Positions 1-8,866 of a DNA stretch of 64,000 nt are shown piece by piece. This stretch comes from Brevundimonas sp. UBA5866. Its GTDB lineage: Bacteria > Pseudomonadota > Alphaproteobacteria > Caulobacterales > Caulobacteraceae. Every line of letters starts with the position of its first letter. Positions within the stretch are counted from its first letter, which is position 1. The translations under genes were made by a program, and so were the position numbers. The notes under the pieces were generated by a model that did no database searches, had not been told where the DNA came from, and saw nothing but the letters and a program-made list of their open reading frames with translations. The stretch is from the NCBI RefSeq assembly GCF_002432125.1, contig NZ_DJFS01000027.1, positions 5,719 through 69,718 on the forward strand, read 5' to 3'.

Positions 1-25
1 TCCTGCCCGGCGGCACCATCCCCTC

Positions 26-53
26 CCCGCTTCTGTTTCAACACAGAAGCGGG
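26..53. other. Strong stem-loop, left edge
   Basis: An 11-bp perfect stem (positions 26-36 with 43-53, loop of six) lies about 150 bases before the first gene. It has no T-run on either side, so it is not a standard rho-independent terminator. It may end a transcript entering from outside the window or mark an operator. Nothing else is evident in positions 1-185. Confidence 0.4.
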
Positions 54-201
54 AGAGCGGGGATCATCCCTTAAATCGCCGATTGTGACGTTCGCGCCTG
101 TTAAGGTTGCGGCGAATTCACGCTTTGGCCGCTTCCCAAACCCCTGCGAACCTCGTTAGCCTTCATCCGAGGGTTTTTAGTTTACGAGGGGGCTTCCACA
201 G

Positions 202-3200
202 ATGAAGCGCATTTGGCTCACCACCGTGGCGGCACTGGCCGTCAGCATGCCTGCATGGGCGCAGGAGGCTCCTGCCGCTACATCGCCCGCAGCCGCAACC
301 AGTGAAAAACCGGCCAAATGGGACGTCCAGAACCCGCCCGGACCGTCCAAGAGCGTCAACATCGACGTCACCTCGGGCACGTGGATGTCGGTCGACGTCA
401 GCCCTGACGGTCAGGAGATCGTCTTTGACCTGCTCGGCGACATCTATGTGATGCCGATCACCGGCGGCGAAGCCCGCCCGATTCTGTCGGGCGTCGCATG
501 GGAGATGCAGCCGAAATATTCGCCCGATGGTCGCTATATCGCCTTCACCTCGGACCGCGGTGGTGGCGACAACATCTGGGTCGTGAACCGCGACGGCTCC
601 AATCCGCGTCAGGTCACCGACGAATCGTTCCGCTTGGTCACCCAGCCGGAATGGACGCCGGACAGCCAGTTCATCGTGGGCCGCAAACACTTCACCTCGG
701 GCCGCTCGCTGGGCGCGGGCGAAATGTGGATGTGGCACCGCAACGGTGGCGGCGGCCTGCAATTGACCGAGCGTCGCACGCAGGAAAAGGACACGGGCGA
801 ACCCGCCTTCTCGCCCGATGGCCGCTATCTGTATTTCAGCGATGACGCCACGCCGGGCGGCACCTTCGAATATTCCAAGGATCCGAACGGCCAGATCTAC
901 GTCATCCGCCGCCTCGACCGCGAAACCGGCGAGATCATGCCCTTCGTCACGGGGCCGGGTGGCTCGATCCGCCCCACCCCGTCGCCGGACGGCAAGACCC
1001 TCGCCTTCGTGCGCCGCGACCGATACCAGTCGGTCCTGTACCTGAAGGACCTCGAATCGGGCCGCGAGACGCCGCTGTACAACGCGCTCGACCGCGACAT
1101 GCAGGAAACCTGGGCGATCCACGGCGTCTATCCGACCTTCAGCTGGACGCCGGACAACAGGCACCTGATCGTCTGGGCGGGCGGCAAGATCCAGAAGATC
1201 GACGCCAAGTCGGGTCAGGCCACCGAAATCCCGTTCCGCGTGCGTGACACCCGCACCGTTCAGGATGCCGTCCGCTTCAACGTCGAGGTCGCGCCTGACC
1301 ATTTCGACGTGAAGATGATCCGCAACGCCGAAACCTCGCCCGATGGCAGCAAGGTGGTGTTCGAGGCTCTGGGCCACATCTATGTCCGCGACATCCGCCC
1401 TGACGGCAGCGTCAGCCAGCCGCGCCGCCTGACCCGCCAGAGCGACCATTTCGAACTGTTCCCGTCGTGGTCGCGCGATGGCCGCTCGATCGTCTATGCG
1501 ACGTGGAACGACCAGTCGCTGGGCTCGGTGCGTGTAATTCCCGCCTCGGGCGGTGAAGGCCGTACCGTCACCAAGAATCCCGGCCACTATTTCGATCCGG
1601 TGTTCAGCCCCGATGGCCAGACCGTCATCTACCGCGCGGGTCAGGGCGGCTATCTGACCACTCCGCTGTGGAGCATGAACCCGGGCATCTACAGCGTCTC
1701 CGCACGCGGCGGCGAACCGACCCTGATCACCGAACGCGGCAGCAACCCGCACTTCGGTGCCGATGGCAACCGCCTGTTCCTGACCACCCGCAAGGACGGC
1801 AAGAACGCCCTGATTTCGGTCGATCTCAGCGGCAATGACGAACGCACGCACCTGCTGTCGGAAAACGCCGCCGAGTTTTCGGTCGCTCCTAACGGCCAAT
1901 GGGTCGCGTGGACCGAGCGTTTCCACGCCTATGTCGCGCCCTTCGCGCATACGGGCCGTCCGATCACCCTGTCGGCAGACGGCAAGGCCATTCCTCAGAC
2001 CCGCGTGACCCGCGATGCGGGCCAATGGCTTCATTGGTCGGCTGATTCTTCGGCCCTGAAATGGTCGAACGGGCCCGAACTGTTCAGCCGCAAGCTGACA
2101 GACAGCTTCACCTTTGTGGACGGTGCCGCCGAGACGGTCGCCCCTGTGCCCGAACGCGGTATCGAGCTTGGCTTCACCGCGCCCTATGCCCGCCCGAACG
2201 GCCTGAAGGTTCTGACGGGTGCGCGCATCATCACCGCCAAGGGCGACGAGGTGATCGAGGACGGCGTCATCGTCATCGACGGCAACCGCATCCAAGCCGT
2301 CGGCCCGCGTGGCTCGGTCGCCATCCCCGCTGGTGCACAGGTTACCGACATGAGCGGCAAGACCATCATGCCGGGCATCGTCGATACCCACTGGCACGGC
2401 TCGTTCGGCGCGGATGACATCATCCCGCAACAGAGCTGGATCAACTACGCCTCGCTGGCCTTCGGCGTGACTACCGTGCACGACCCGTCAAACAGCAACA
2501 GCGAGGTCTTTGCCCACAGCGAGCTGGCCAAGGCCGGTATGGTCACCGCCCCGCGCATCTTCTCGACCGGCATCATCCTGTACGGGGCCAGCACCCCGTT
2601 CACCGCCACGGTGAACAACCTCGATGACGCCAAGTCGGCCCTGCGTCGCCAGCAGGCGGTCGGTGCCTTCTCGGTCAAGAGCTACAACCAGCCCCGCCGC
2701 GAACAGCGCCAGCAGATCATCGAGGCCGCCCGCGAACTGGGCATGATGGTGGTGCCGGAAGGCGGCAGCCTCTATCAGCACAACATGTCGATGATCGCCG
2801 ACGGCCACACCACGGTCGAGCACGCGATCCCCGTCGCCAAGATGTATGACGACGTGCTGCAGTTCTGGTCGCAGTCCTCGACAGCCTACAACCCGACGCT
2901 GGTCGTGGCCTATGGCGGTTCGTGGGGCGAGAACCACTTCTACGACACCACCAATGTCTGGGCCGACCCGATCCTCAGCCAATATGTGCCGCGCCGCATG
3001 TTGGACGCCGTTTCGCGCCGTCCCAAGCGCATCCTCGAGGAAGAGCTGAACCACATCAGCGTCGCCCGCGAGGCCACGCGCCTGAACGATCAGGGCGTCA
3101 CGGTCCAGATCGGCGCCCACGGCCAGCGCGAGGGCCTCGGCTCGCACTGGGAAATGTGGATGCTGAATCAGGGCGGTATGGAGCCGGTGAAGGTCATTCA

Positions 3201-3516
3201 GGCCGCCACCATCAACGGTGCCCGCGCACTGGGTCTGGACCGCGATGTCGGCTCGCTGGAAGCTGGCAAGCTGGCCGATCTGGTGGTGCTAAACGCCAAC
3301 CCGCTGGAGAACATCCGCAACACCCACGCGATCGAGGCGACGATGGTCAATGGCCGCCTGTTCGACAACCGCATGAACGAGGTCGGCGGCCCTGCCCGCA
3401 AGCCCTTCTGGTTCGAGGGTGATGCGGCCACCAATCCGGCCTTCTCGGCCACGGTGACCGAGGCGGCTCTGGAGAGCTATACCGAGACGACAGGTCACGG
3501 CCACGGTCACAACTAA
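202..3516 (+). CDS. Secreted TolB-like propeller / amidohydrolase fusion
   Basis: Predicted exported metal-dependent hydrolase of 1104 residues. Residues 1-20 are a Sec signal ending in AWA. A long stretch of PD40/TolB-type beta-propeller repeats follows (SPDG motifs recur from about residue 65 to about 620). From about residue 669 there is an amidohydrolase-superfamily domain: the metal-binding HxH is in DTHWHG near residue 731, a further His in TTVEHA, and the family C-terminal signature LEAGKLADLVVLN is present. The tail is His-rich (HGHGHN). A GAGGGGG ribosome site lies 9 bases before the ATG. Similar PD40-amidohydrolase fusions occur in Caulobacter and Sphingomonas relatives, where periplasmic dipeptidase or prolidase-type activity is usually assumed; the substrate is not evident. 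Monocistronic, ending in a shared terminator. Confidence 0.85.
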   Translation: MKRIWLTTVAALAVSMPAWAQEAPAATSPAAATSEKPAKWDVQNPPGPSKSVNIDVTSGTWMSVDVSPDGQEIVFDLLGDIYVMPITGGEARPILSGVAWEMQPKYSPDGRYIAFTSDRGGGDNIWVVNRDGSNPRQVTDESFRLVTQPEWTPDSQFIVGRKHFTSGRSLGAGEMWMWHRNGGGGLQLTERRTQEKDTGEPAFSPDGRYLYFSDDATPGGTFEYSKDPNGQIYVIRRLDRETGEIMPFVTGPGGSIRPTPSPDGKTLAFVRRDRYQSVLYLKDLESGRETPLYNALDRDMQETWAIHGVYPTFSWTPDNRHLIVWAGGKIQKIDAKSGQATEIPFRVRDTRTVQDAVRFNVEVAPDHFDVKMIRNAETSPDGSKVVFEALGHIYVRDIRPDGSVSQPRRLTRQSDHFELFPSWSRDGRSIVYATWNDQSLGSVRVIPASGGEGRTVTKNPGHYFDPVFSPDGQTVIYRAGQGGYLTTPLWSMNPGIYSVSARGGEPTLITERGSNPHFGADGNRLFLTTRKDGKNALISVDLSGNDERTHLLSENAAEFSVAPNGQWVAWTERFHAYVAPFAHTGRPITLSADGKAIPQTRVTRDAGQWLHWSADSSALKWSNGPELFSRKLTDSFTFVDGAAETVAPVPERGIELGFTAPYARPNGLKVLTGARIITAKGDEVIEDGVIVIDGNRIQAVGPRGSVAIPAGAQVTDMSGKTIMPGIVDTHWHGSFGADDIIPQQSWINYASLAFGVTTVHDPSNSNSEVFAHSELAKAGMVTAPRIFSTGIILYGASTPFTATVNNLDDAKSALRRQQAVGAFSVKSYNQPRREQRQQIIEAARELGMMVVPEGGSLYQHNMSMIADGHTTVEHAIPVAKMYDDVLQFWSQSSTAYNPTLVVAYGGSWGENHFYDTTNVWADPILSQYVPRRMLDAVSRRPKRILEEELNHISVAREATRLNDQGVTVQIGAHGQREGLGSHWEMWMLNQGGMEPVKVIQAATINGARALGLDRDVGSLEAGKLADLVVLNANPLENIRNTHAIEATMVNGRLFDNRMNEVGGPARKPFWFEGDAATNPAFSATVTEAALESYTETTGHGHGHN

Positions 3517-3540
3517 GGTCCGGCCATGACGCCATAGTAA

Positions 3541-3572
3541 AAGCCCCGATCCGTAAGGATCGGGGCTTTTTT
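3541..3572. terminator. Bidirectional rho-independent terminator
   Basis: A 12-bp perfect GC-rich stem (3541-3552 with 3557-3568) has a GTAA loop and T-runs in both directions. It serves the amidohydrolase on the plus strand and the convergent DedA gene on the minus strand. Confidence 0.85.
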
Positions 3573-3589
3573 ATCTGTCCGCCTTGAGA

Positions 3590-4243
3590 TCAGTCGCCGG
3601 TAACGGCACCCCGCAGCAGCCGGTTTCGCTTGGCCGCGCGGGCCTTCAGCAACCGCTGGATAACCAACACGGCAACAACCAGCGCCACAGCCGCGGAAAT
3701 CACGACCGTCTTACCGTGCCCCTCGGCCAGATGGTTCAACCCCTTGCCGACCAGCCAGCCCGGAATCACCATCGCCAGCACCCAAAGGAAGGCAGAGGTC
3801 ACGTTGGCCATCTGGAATGTGCGGCGGCGCATGCCCAGCACGCCAACCATCGTCGGAACAAAGGCTCTCAGCGGCCCGAAAAAACGGCCGATGAAGATGG
3901 AGGCCACGCCATAGCGGGCGCAGTAAAGACGGGTCCAGGCGACCTTGCGGCGATGCGGGCGCAGCCATTTGTGACGCAGTACCTTCGTGCCCAGTCTCCG
4001 CCCGATGGCAAAGGACACCGCATCCCCCAGAACCGCACCGATCACACAGCCCAGTATGACATTCCACGGATCAAGGATGCCTGCGGCGATCATGGTCCCC
4101 GCCACCACCAACAATCCTGTCGCGGGGACGAACGCACCGATGACAACCAGTGACTCTACAAAGGTTACCGCCCCAAGGATCACTCCCGCCCACATCGCAT
4201 TACGCGATATGAAGTCGGCAACCGAACTCAACAAACTGTCCAT
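3590..4243 (-). CDS. DedA family membrane protein
   Basis: Integral membrane protein of 217 residues in the DedA/VTT superfamily (undecaprenyl-phosphate and phospholipid recycling, membrane homeostasis). Visible family marks are the N-terminal ENxxxPGxxLL-like segment (VESLVVIGAFVPATGLLVVAG), the GxxxGD motif (GCVIGAVLGDAVSFAIGRRLG) and the conserved FxGRFxGPxRxFxP segment (FIGRFFGPLRAFVPTMVG). About five hydrophobic segments are seen. The ATG has AGGAT six bases upstream. The exact lipid substrate cannot be told from sequence. Confidence 0.9.
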   Translation of the reverse strand: MDSLLSSVADFISRNAMWAGVILGAVTFVESLVVIGAFVPATGLLVVAGTMIAAGILDPWNVILGCVIGAVLGDAVSFAIGRRLGTKVLRHKWLRPHRRKVAWTRLYCARYGVASIFIGRFFGPLRAFVPTMVGVLGMRRRTFQMANVTSAFLWVLAMVIPGWLVGKGLNHLAEGHGKTVVISAAVALVVAVLVIQRLLKARAAKRNRLLRGAVTGD

Positions 4244-4361
4244 TTTGATCCTAAAAGGGTCGAGACGCCGGACATACTGGCCAAACCCGTAACGAAGAAT
4301 GCGGCTTAGCGCCGCCGCTGCATTTCGTCACAGATTAATTCGACATGTTTTAGACGAACGC

Positions 4362-4928
4362 TCAGTCCCCGGTGGTCTGGCTGTTTCGTCGGGGAATAAG
4401 GGTACCTTCATCGACTGGGCTGAGGCTTCGTCCCGAAGGGGTCATCCACAGCCCGCGGCCAACGCCCGCACGCGCCCAGTCTCCATAGGGATCACGCGGG
4501 TCCCAAAACAGGCCATCCCGCCCCAACGGACGGTAATACGGCGCGTTTTTCGTCTCGCTATAACCAAGGCTGAGTGTGCCGTTCTCGCCCAAAGGCACGT
4601 CCACACGGGCGGAATAATCACGGTAGTCGCGGCTACCGATCCCAAGGCTGACCTCACCCGTGACCCGACGCGGCTCTTCGTCACGCCAGACCGGCGCTTC
4701 GCGCACGGGCTCGCGCTGCGACAGCCAGCGGTCGATCTGTTCGGCTGTAGTCAGGTTCTGGGTGGCGCTGGATACAGTCGATGACGGGGTCGCCGTTTCA
4801 ATCTCGCCCTTGAGGGCACTGACCGATCCGGCGTCCGGACGCGCTGTGGTGACAACTCCGTTCGGATCCTGATCGCCAAGCGCAGCGGCCAGTCCGAGGG
4901 CTGCGAAGACCGGAACCAGAATGGACAT
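4362..4928 (-). CDS. Hypothetical exported protein
   Basis: 188 residues, no family recognised. The N-terminus is a short hydrophobic segment (SILVPVFAALGLAAALG) that may be a signal peptide. A Ser/Thr-rich linker follows, then a C-terminal half with alternating polar and hydrophobic residues (GEVSLGIGSRDYRDYSARVDVPL, GTLSLGYSETKNAPYY) that looks like paired beta strands. The ATG at 4928 is chosen over a GTG three codons upstream because GAGGTG sits 6-7 bases before it. It lies between DedA and msrB on the same strand, with gaps of 118 and 54 bases. Function unknown. Confidence 0.6.
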   Translation of the reverse strand: MSILVPVFAALGLAAALGDQDPNGVVTTARPDAGSVSALKGEIETATPSSTVSSATQNLTTAEQIDRWLSQREPVREAPVWRDEEPRRVTGEVSLGIGSRDYRDYSARVDVPLGENGTLSLGYSETKNAPYYRPLGRDGLFWDPRDPYGDWARAGVGRGLWMTPSGRSLSPVDEGTLIPRRNSQTTGD

Positions 4929-4982
4929 GTCACTCACCTCTTATAACGCCAAAGGAGTTTACCCCGTCAAAGACGGCCTTAA

Positions 4983-5477
4983 TCAGGCAATGCCGTCGCC
5001 GCGTTTCAACGGATCAGGCAGCGGCTCGCCCTCCGGCGTGAAACTCAGTGCAACAGAGTTTATGCAATAACGCAAACCCGTGGGCGGCGGCCCGTCGGGA
5101 AAGACATGGCCCTGATGGCTGTCACAGCGACCACAGCGCGATTCAACCCGAACCATACCGTAGGAGGTATCGCGCACCCCGACTATGTGATCGGGATCAA
5201 CCGGCTCCCAGAAGGATGGCCAACCTGTGCCGCTCTCGAACTTGGTCACCGACTTGAACAACGGCAGACCGCACTGGCGACAGCAGAAAGTCCCCTGCCG
5301 TTTCTCACCCAACAGCGTACCGCAGAACGGAGCCTCCGTGCCGTGGGCCAGGAGCACACGCTTTTCCTCGGCCGACAGATCGGCTTCCAGAGCGACCCGC
5401 TCGGCCTCGGTCGGCGGGGTCAGATCATATCCGGCATGGGAACGACGGACGTCGGCGGCGTTTGGGGTATCTGTCAT
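4983..5477 (-). CDS. msrB: Peptide-methionine (R)-S-oxide reductase
   Basis: Reduces methionine-R-sulfoxide in oxidised proteins using thioredoxin. The 164-residue product has the full SelR fold signature: two zinc CxxC pairs (CCRQC and CGRC), the GTGWPSFW substrate loop, and the catalytic Cys in RYCINSVALSF. It is a stand-alone MsrB, not fused to MsrA. Start at the ATG at 5477; a TTG two codons upstream is open but has no better ribosome site. Confidence 0.95.
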   Translation of the reverse strand: MTDTPNAADVRRSHAGYDLTPPTEAERVALEADLSAEEKRVLLAHGTEAPFCGTLLGEKRQGTFCCRQCGLPLFKSVTKFESGTGWPSFWEPVDPDHIVGVRDTSYGMVRVESRCGRCDSHQGHVFPDGPPPTGLRYCINSVALSFTPEGEPLPDPLKRGDGIA

Positions 5478-5598
5478 GCCCAAGATATAGGTTCTCGTTC
5501 ACGTGACCGGTAGAGGTCGCAACATATGCGTAATTCAACGCTTTAGCTTAATCAGTACGGACAGTAGTTTGATGTCCGATTCACATGACCCTCACTGA

Positions 5599-6000
5599 AT
5601 GACCTTTTTGACCGAGTTGTTCTTCCATTCCACGCGCCGCACGGGCCGACTACCGTTCGCATTCGGAATCACGGTGCTGGTGGGCGCATGGTGGGGTGTA
5701 GAGCGCGCCGTCGAACTGGGTCTGTCTGGATGGTTCGCCGCGCCGGTCAAAGCCCTGATCGCCTACAGCAGCCTGTGCGTGCTGTCCTTGCGCCTGCACG
5801 ACTGCGGTCGCTCGGGCTGGTGGGCATGGCTGATCACAGGCACACTGGTGACAGCCACCCTCATACAGCCGCCCTACTCCAGCTTCATGTTGGCCGCGGG
5901 TTTTTTGGTCCTGCTATTGCTGGGACTGTTTCCGGGTCAAAGAGGGCTGAACCGTCACGGCCCGCCCTCAAGCCAGCGCCTTTCTCAGGCCAGAGGCTGA
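5599..6000 (+). CDS. DUF805 family membrane protein
   Basis: 133-residue inner-membrane protein. It carries the DUF805 signature [13 protein letters not shown] after the second hydrophobic segment and the typical tail [14 protein letters not shown]. Three to four membrane segments are seen. Function of the family is unknown. Its last 16 bases overlap the end of lipB on the opposite strand. Confidence 0.8.
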   Translation: MTFLTELFFHSTRRTGRLPFAFGITVLVGAWWGVERAVELGLSGWFAAPVKALIAYSSLCVLSLRLHDCGRSGWWAWLITGTLVTATLIQPPYSSFMLAAGFLVLLLLGLFPGQRGLNRHGPPSSQRLSQARG

Positions 6001-6698
6001 CCTTCGACCAACGGGTGGCCCGGAACGACCGGGCCGAAATGGGTCTGGAACGATGAGCGAAGCGCATCGTCCGCGTCCTCCATCGACGCCACCACACCGA
6101 GGTCCAACAGGCTGGTGACGCCGTGTTCGCTGATGCCGCACGGTACGATGCCGCCAAAATGGTCCAGATCCGACTCCACGTTCAGACTGATGCCGTGGAA
6201 GCTGACCCATTTGCGGACCTTCACGCCGATGGCGGCGATCTTGTCCTCACGCGCCCAGCCTGCGCCCTTGCGCTCGACCCAGACACCGACGCGCCCCTCG
6301 CGCATGCCCGCCTCAACGCCGAAACGTCCGAGAGCGCCGATGATCCAGTTTTCCATACCGTGCACAAAGCCGCGCACATCACGCCCGCGCTGGGTCAGGT
6401 CCAGCATCACATAGGCGACGCGCTGTCCGGGACCGTGATAGGTGAACTGCCCGCCCCGCCCCGTCTTGTAGACCGGAAAACGGTCCGGCATCAGAAGGTC
6501 CTCGGCCTTGGCCGACACACCCGCCGTATAGAGCGGCGGATGCTCCAACAGCCAAACAACCTCATTGGCTTCGCCCGCGGCAATCGCGGCCACGCGGGCC
6601 TCCATAGCAGCCTCGGCCTGTTCGTAATCGACATAGCCGGACGAAACGGCCCATTCGACCGGACGACCATCGGCGCGCATCAGGGGGGATTCGGACAT
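5985..6698 (-). CDS. lipB: Octanoyl-ACP:protein N-octanoyltransferase
   Basis: Transfers octanoate from ACP to lipoyl domains, the first step of lipoate synthesis. LipB motifs are intact: [16 protein letters not shown], the [13 protein letters not shown] loop, the catalytic Lys region ([20 protein letters not shown]) and the catalytic Cys in [14 protein letters not shown]. Start is uncertain: ATG at 6698 fits the family N-terminus, while ATG at 6719 would add seven residues. It is divergent from fliN. Confidence 0.92.
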   Translation of the reverse strand: MSESPLMRADGRPVEWAVSSGYVDYEQAEAAMEARVAAIAAGEANEVVWLLEHPPLYTAGVSAKAEDLLMPDRFPVYKTGRGGQFTYHGPGQRVAYVMLDLTQRGRDVRGFVHGMENWIIGALGRFGVEAGMREGRVGVWVERKGAGWAREDKIAAIGVKVRKWVSFHGISLNVESDLDHFGGIVPCGISEHGVTSLLDLGVVASMEDADDALRSSFQTHFGPVVPGHPLVEGQPLA

Positions 6699-6774
6699 GT
6701 TTAACGGCTCAGCAAGCATAATGGGTTCAATGTGCTTCCAAGAACGGCAGCGCAAGGCCGTCTTTTAGTGGTGG

Positions 6775-7035
6775 GTGTCGTCGTTGAGCCAAATCGAAGC
6801 TGTTGATGTCGAAATCTCCGTGGTTCTGGGCCGTTCGGTCCTGCCGATGCAGCAATTGCTGCGCATGGGCCGCGGCGCTGTGATTCCGCTGGACGCCTCG
6901 GCCAAGGACGAGGTGTGGATTCTGGCCAACAACCATCCTGTGGCCCGTGGCGAGATCGAGATTCGCGATGACCGGATCGCCATCACCGTCACCCGTACCG
7001 CCGATGTCTATGACTATATGGCCGGCCAGACCTGA
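6775..7035 (+). CDS. fliN: Flagellar motor switch protein FliN (short form)
   Basis: 86-residue single SpoA/FliN domain (VDVEISVVLGRSVLPMQQLLRMGRGAVIPL, then VWILANNHPVARGEIEI). FliN forms the base of the flagellar C-ring and takes part in rotation switching and export. It lacks the N-terminal extension of enterobacterial FliN, as is usual in Caulobacterales. The start is a GTG (TTG at 6784 is an alternative); no clear ribosome site is seen. It stands alone, not in a flagellar operon, and ends at its own terminator. Confidence 0.88.
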   Translation: MSSLSQIEAVDVEISVVLGRSVLPMQQLLRMGRGAVIPLDASAKDEVWILANNHPVARGEIEIRDDRIAITVTRTADVYDYMAGQT

Positions 7036-7060
7036 TAGCCGCGTTTTATTTCAAACGCCA

Positions 7061-7084
7061 AAGCCCGCTACGGCGGGCTTTTTG
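7061..7084 (+). terminator. Terminator after fliN
   Basis: Seven-bp stem AGCCCGC/GCGGGCT with TACG loop, followed by TTTTT, 27 bases after the fliN stop. Confidence 0.8.
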
Positions 7085-7183
7085 CTGGGTTTTGAGGGGG
7101 TTGGGGCCAACTTATCGAATTTTTCCCTCATTTCGGGCTTTCCTTTTTCAAAAGCCTCGCCTATTCAGCGGCCTCCGATGCGA

Positions 7184-7268
7184 GCGGTCGTGGCGGAATT
7201 GGTAGACGCGCAGCGTTGAGGTCGCTGTGGGGCAACCCGTGGAAGTTCGAGTCTTCTCGACCGCACCA
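7184..7268 (+). tRNA. tRNA-Leu (anticodon GAG)
   Basis: Class II tRNA of 85 bases. The acceptor stem GCGGTCG/CGACCGC is perfect. The anticodon stem CAGCG/CGCTG encloses loop TTGAGGT, with anticodon GAG at 7218-7220. A long variable arm, T-loop TTCGAGT and encoded CCA are present. Reads CUC/CUU leucine codons. Confidence 0.96.
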
Positions 7269-7333
7269 TTGAATAGACAGGGCGAATCCCGCCTACTACC
7301 AAAACGGGATTCAATCTTCAGGGAGGCTTAAAC

Positions 7334-8791
7334 GTGAACAACACGGATCCAGCCGACCTGAAGCCAGGTCTATCATCGGGCCCCCAGCCCGAAGCTCCTG
7401 ACATCATCGACCTGCACACCGACGACGAAGAGCACGTCGCCCTTGGCGACGACTATGCCCTGACCGCCGGATTTGTCGAAAAGGTCGTGGATGCCGCCGA
7501 TGACGGCGACGGCATGCGCCTGCGCGGCCTTCTGGAAGACCTGCACCCCGCCGACGTCGCCGACCTGATGGGCTTCCTGACCGCCGAACACCGCGGCGTG
7601 GTCGTGCAGTGGCTGCCGCCGGAACTGCTGGCGGAAACCCTGCCGGAAATGGACGACGGTATCCGCGAGGAGGTGCTGGAACGCGTCCCCTCGGGCGTGC
7701 TGGCCGAGGCCCTGCAGGAACTGGATTCGGACGACGCCGCCGCCGTTGTCGAAGACCTCGAGGACGACCAGCGCGAGGAAGTTCTGGCCGCCATGCCGGA
7801 AACCGACCGTGCGGCGATCGAATCCTCGCTGGGCTACGACGAAGACACCGCCGGTCGCCTCATGCAGCGCGAGGTTATGGCCGCGCCGCAGTTCTGGACC
7901 GTAGGCGACACCATCGACCACGTCCGCAGCGACGGCGAAGACCTGCCCGAACTGTTCTTCGACATCTATGTGGTCGACCCGTTCAACCACCCGATCGGCA
8001 GCGTCGCCATCAGCCGCCTGCTGCGCAGCAAGCGCGAGACGCCGCTCAGTGATCTGATGGAGCCGGTGAATGAAATCGCCGTCGACGTCGATCAGGAAGA
8101 AGTCGCCTATATCTTCGAAAAATACCACCTGATCTCGGCACCTGTTGTCGATGCGGCGGGCCGTCTGGTCGGCCAGCTGACCGTCGATGACGTGGTGAAC
8201 ATCATTCAGGAAGAAAACCGCGAGGACTTCATGCGCCTCGCCGGTGTGGCCGACGAAGACCGTTCGTCGTCGGTTGGCGAAATCGTGCGCTCGCGTGTGC
8301 CGTGGCTGGGCATCAACCTGTTCACCGCCATTCTGGGCGCTGCCGTCATCGCTGTGTTCGAAGGCACGATCGCCGAGATCGTTGCCCTCGCCGTCCTCAT
8401 GCCGATCGTGTCGGCTATCGGTGGCAATGCCGGCACGCAGGCCCTGACGGTCACCGTGCGCGCACTGGCCACGCGTGAGCTGAACTCCTCCAACGCCCTG
8501 CGCACCTTCTGGCGCGAGCTGACGGTGGGTCTGCTGAACGGTCTGATCCTGTCGCCGCTGGTCGGCATCGCGGCCGGTCTCTGGTTCCAGGACTGGCGCC
8601 TGGGTGCGGTCATTTCAGCGGCCATGATCCTGAACATGCTGGTGGCCGCCATCGTGGGCGTCGTAACGCCGCTGACACTCAGCAAGCTGAAGTTCGACCC
8701 GGCTGTGTCGTCATCGGTTTTCGTGACCGCCACCACCGACTTCTTCGGCTTCCTGATTTTCCTGGGTCTGGCGACCCTGATCCTTCTGTAA
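7334..8791 (+). CDS. mgtE: Magnesium transporter MgtE
   Basis: 485-residue Mg2+ channel/transporter. Domain order is typical: an acidic N-terminal MgtE_N superhelical domain (about 45-165), a CBS pair (about 175-295, ending LVGQLTVDDVVNII) that senses cytosolic Mg2+, a connecting helix, and a five-helix membrane domain with the pore signature PIVSAIGGNAGTQALTV. GTG start with a GGGAGG ribosome site 6-7 bases upstream. Monocistronic; no Mg2+ riboswitch was recognised in the short gap after the tRNA. Confidence 0.94.
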   Translation: MNNTDPADLKPGLSSGPQPEAPDIIDLHTDDEEHVALGDDYALTAGFVEKVVDAADDGDGMRLRGLLEDLHPADVADLMGFLTAEHRGVVVQWLPPELLAETLPEMDDGIREEVLERVPSGVLAEALQELDSDDAAAVVEDLEDDQREEVLAAMPETDRAAIESSLGYDEDTAGRLMQREVMAAPQFWTVGDTIDHVRSDGEDLPELFFDIYVVDPFNHPIGSVAISRLLRSKRETPLSDLMEPVNEIAVDVDQEEVAYIFEKYHLISAPVVDAAGRLVGQLTVDDVVNIIQEENREDFMRLAGVADEDRSSSVGEIVRSRVPWLGINLFTAILGAAVIAVFEGTIAEIVALAVLMPIVSAIGGNAGTQALTVTVRALATRELNSSNALRTFWRELTVGLLNGLILSPLVGIAAGLWFQDWRLGAVISAAMILNMLVAAIVGVVTPLTLSKLKFDPAVSSSVFVTATTDFFGFLIFLGLATLILL

Positions 8792-8866
8792 GCACTCCCG
8801 AAACGAAGCTTAACAGTGGAACGCGCCTTGCTGTTCCCATGACGAAGCCCGAACACGAGTTTCGTT

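Noticed and set aside
163..2481. Long open frame on the minus strand opposite the amidohydrolase (about 770 codons).
   Set aside because: It is a shadow of GC-rich codon use: low-complexity Arg/Ala/Asp/Gly content, no family features, and the plus-strand gene is well supported.
7184..7268. tRNA-Leu as an integration site for a mobile element.
   Set aside because: No integrase and no repeat of the tRNA 3' end was seen downstream; the flanking gene is core mgtE.
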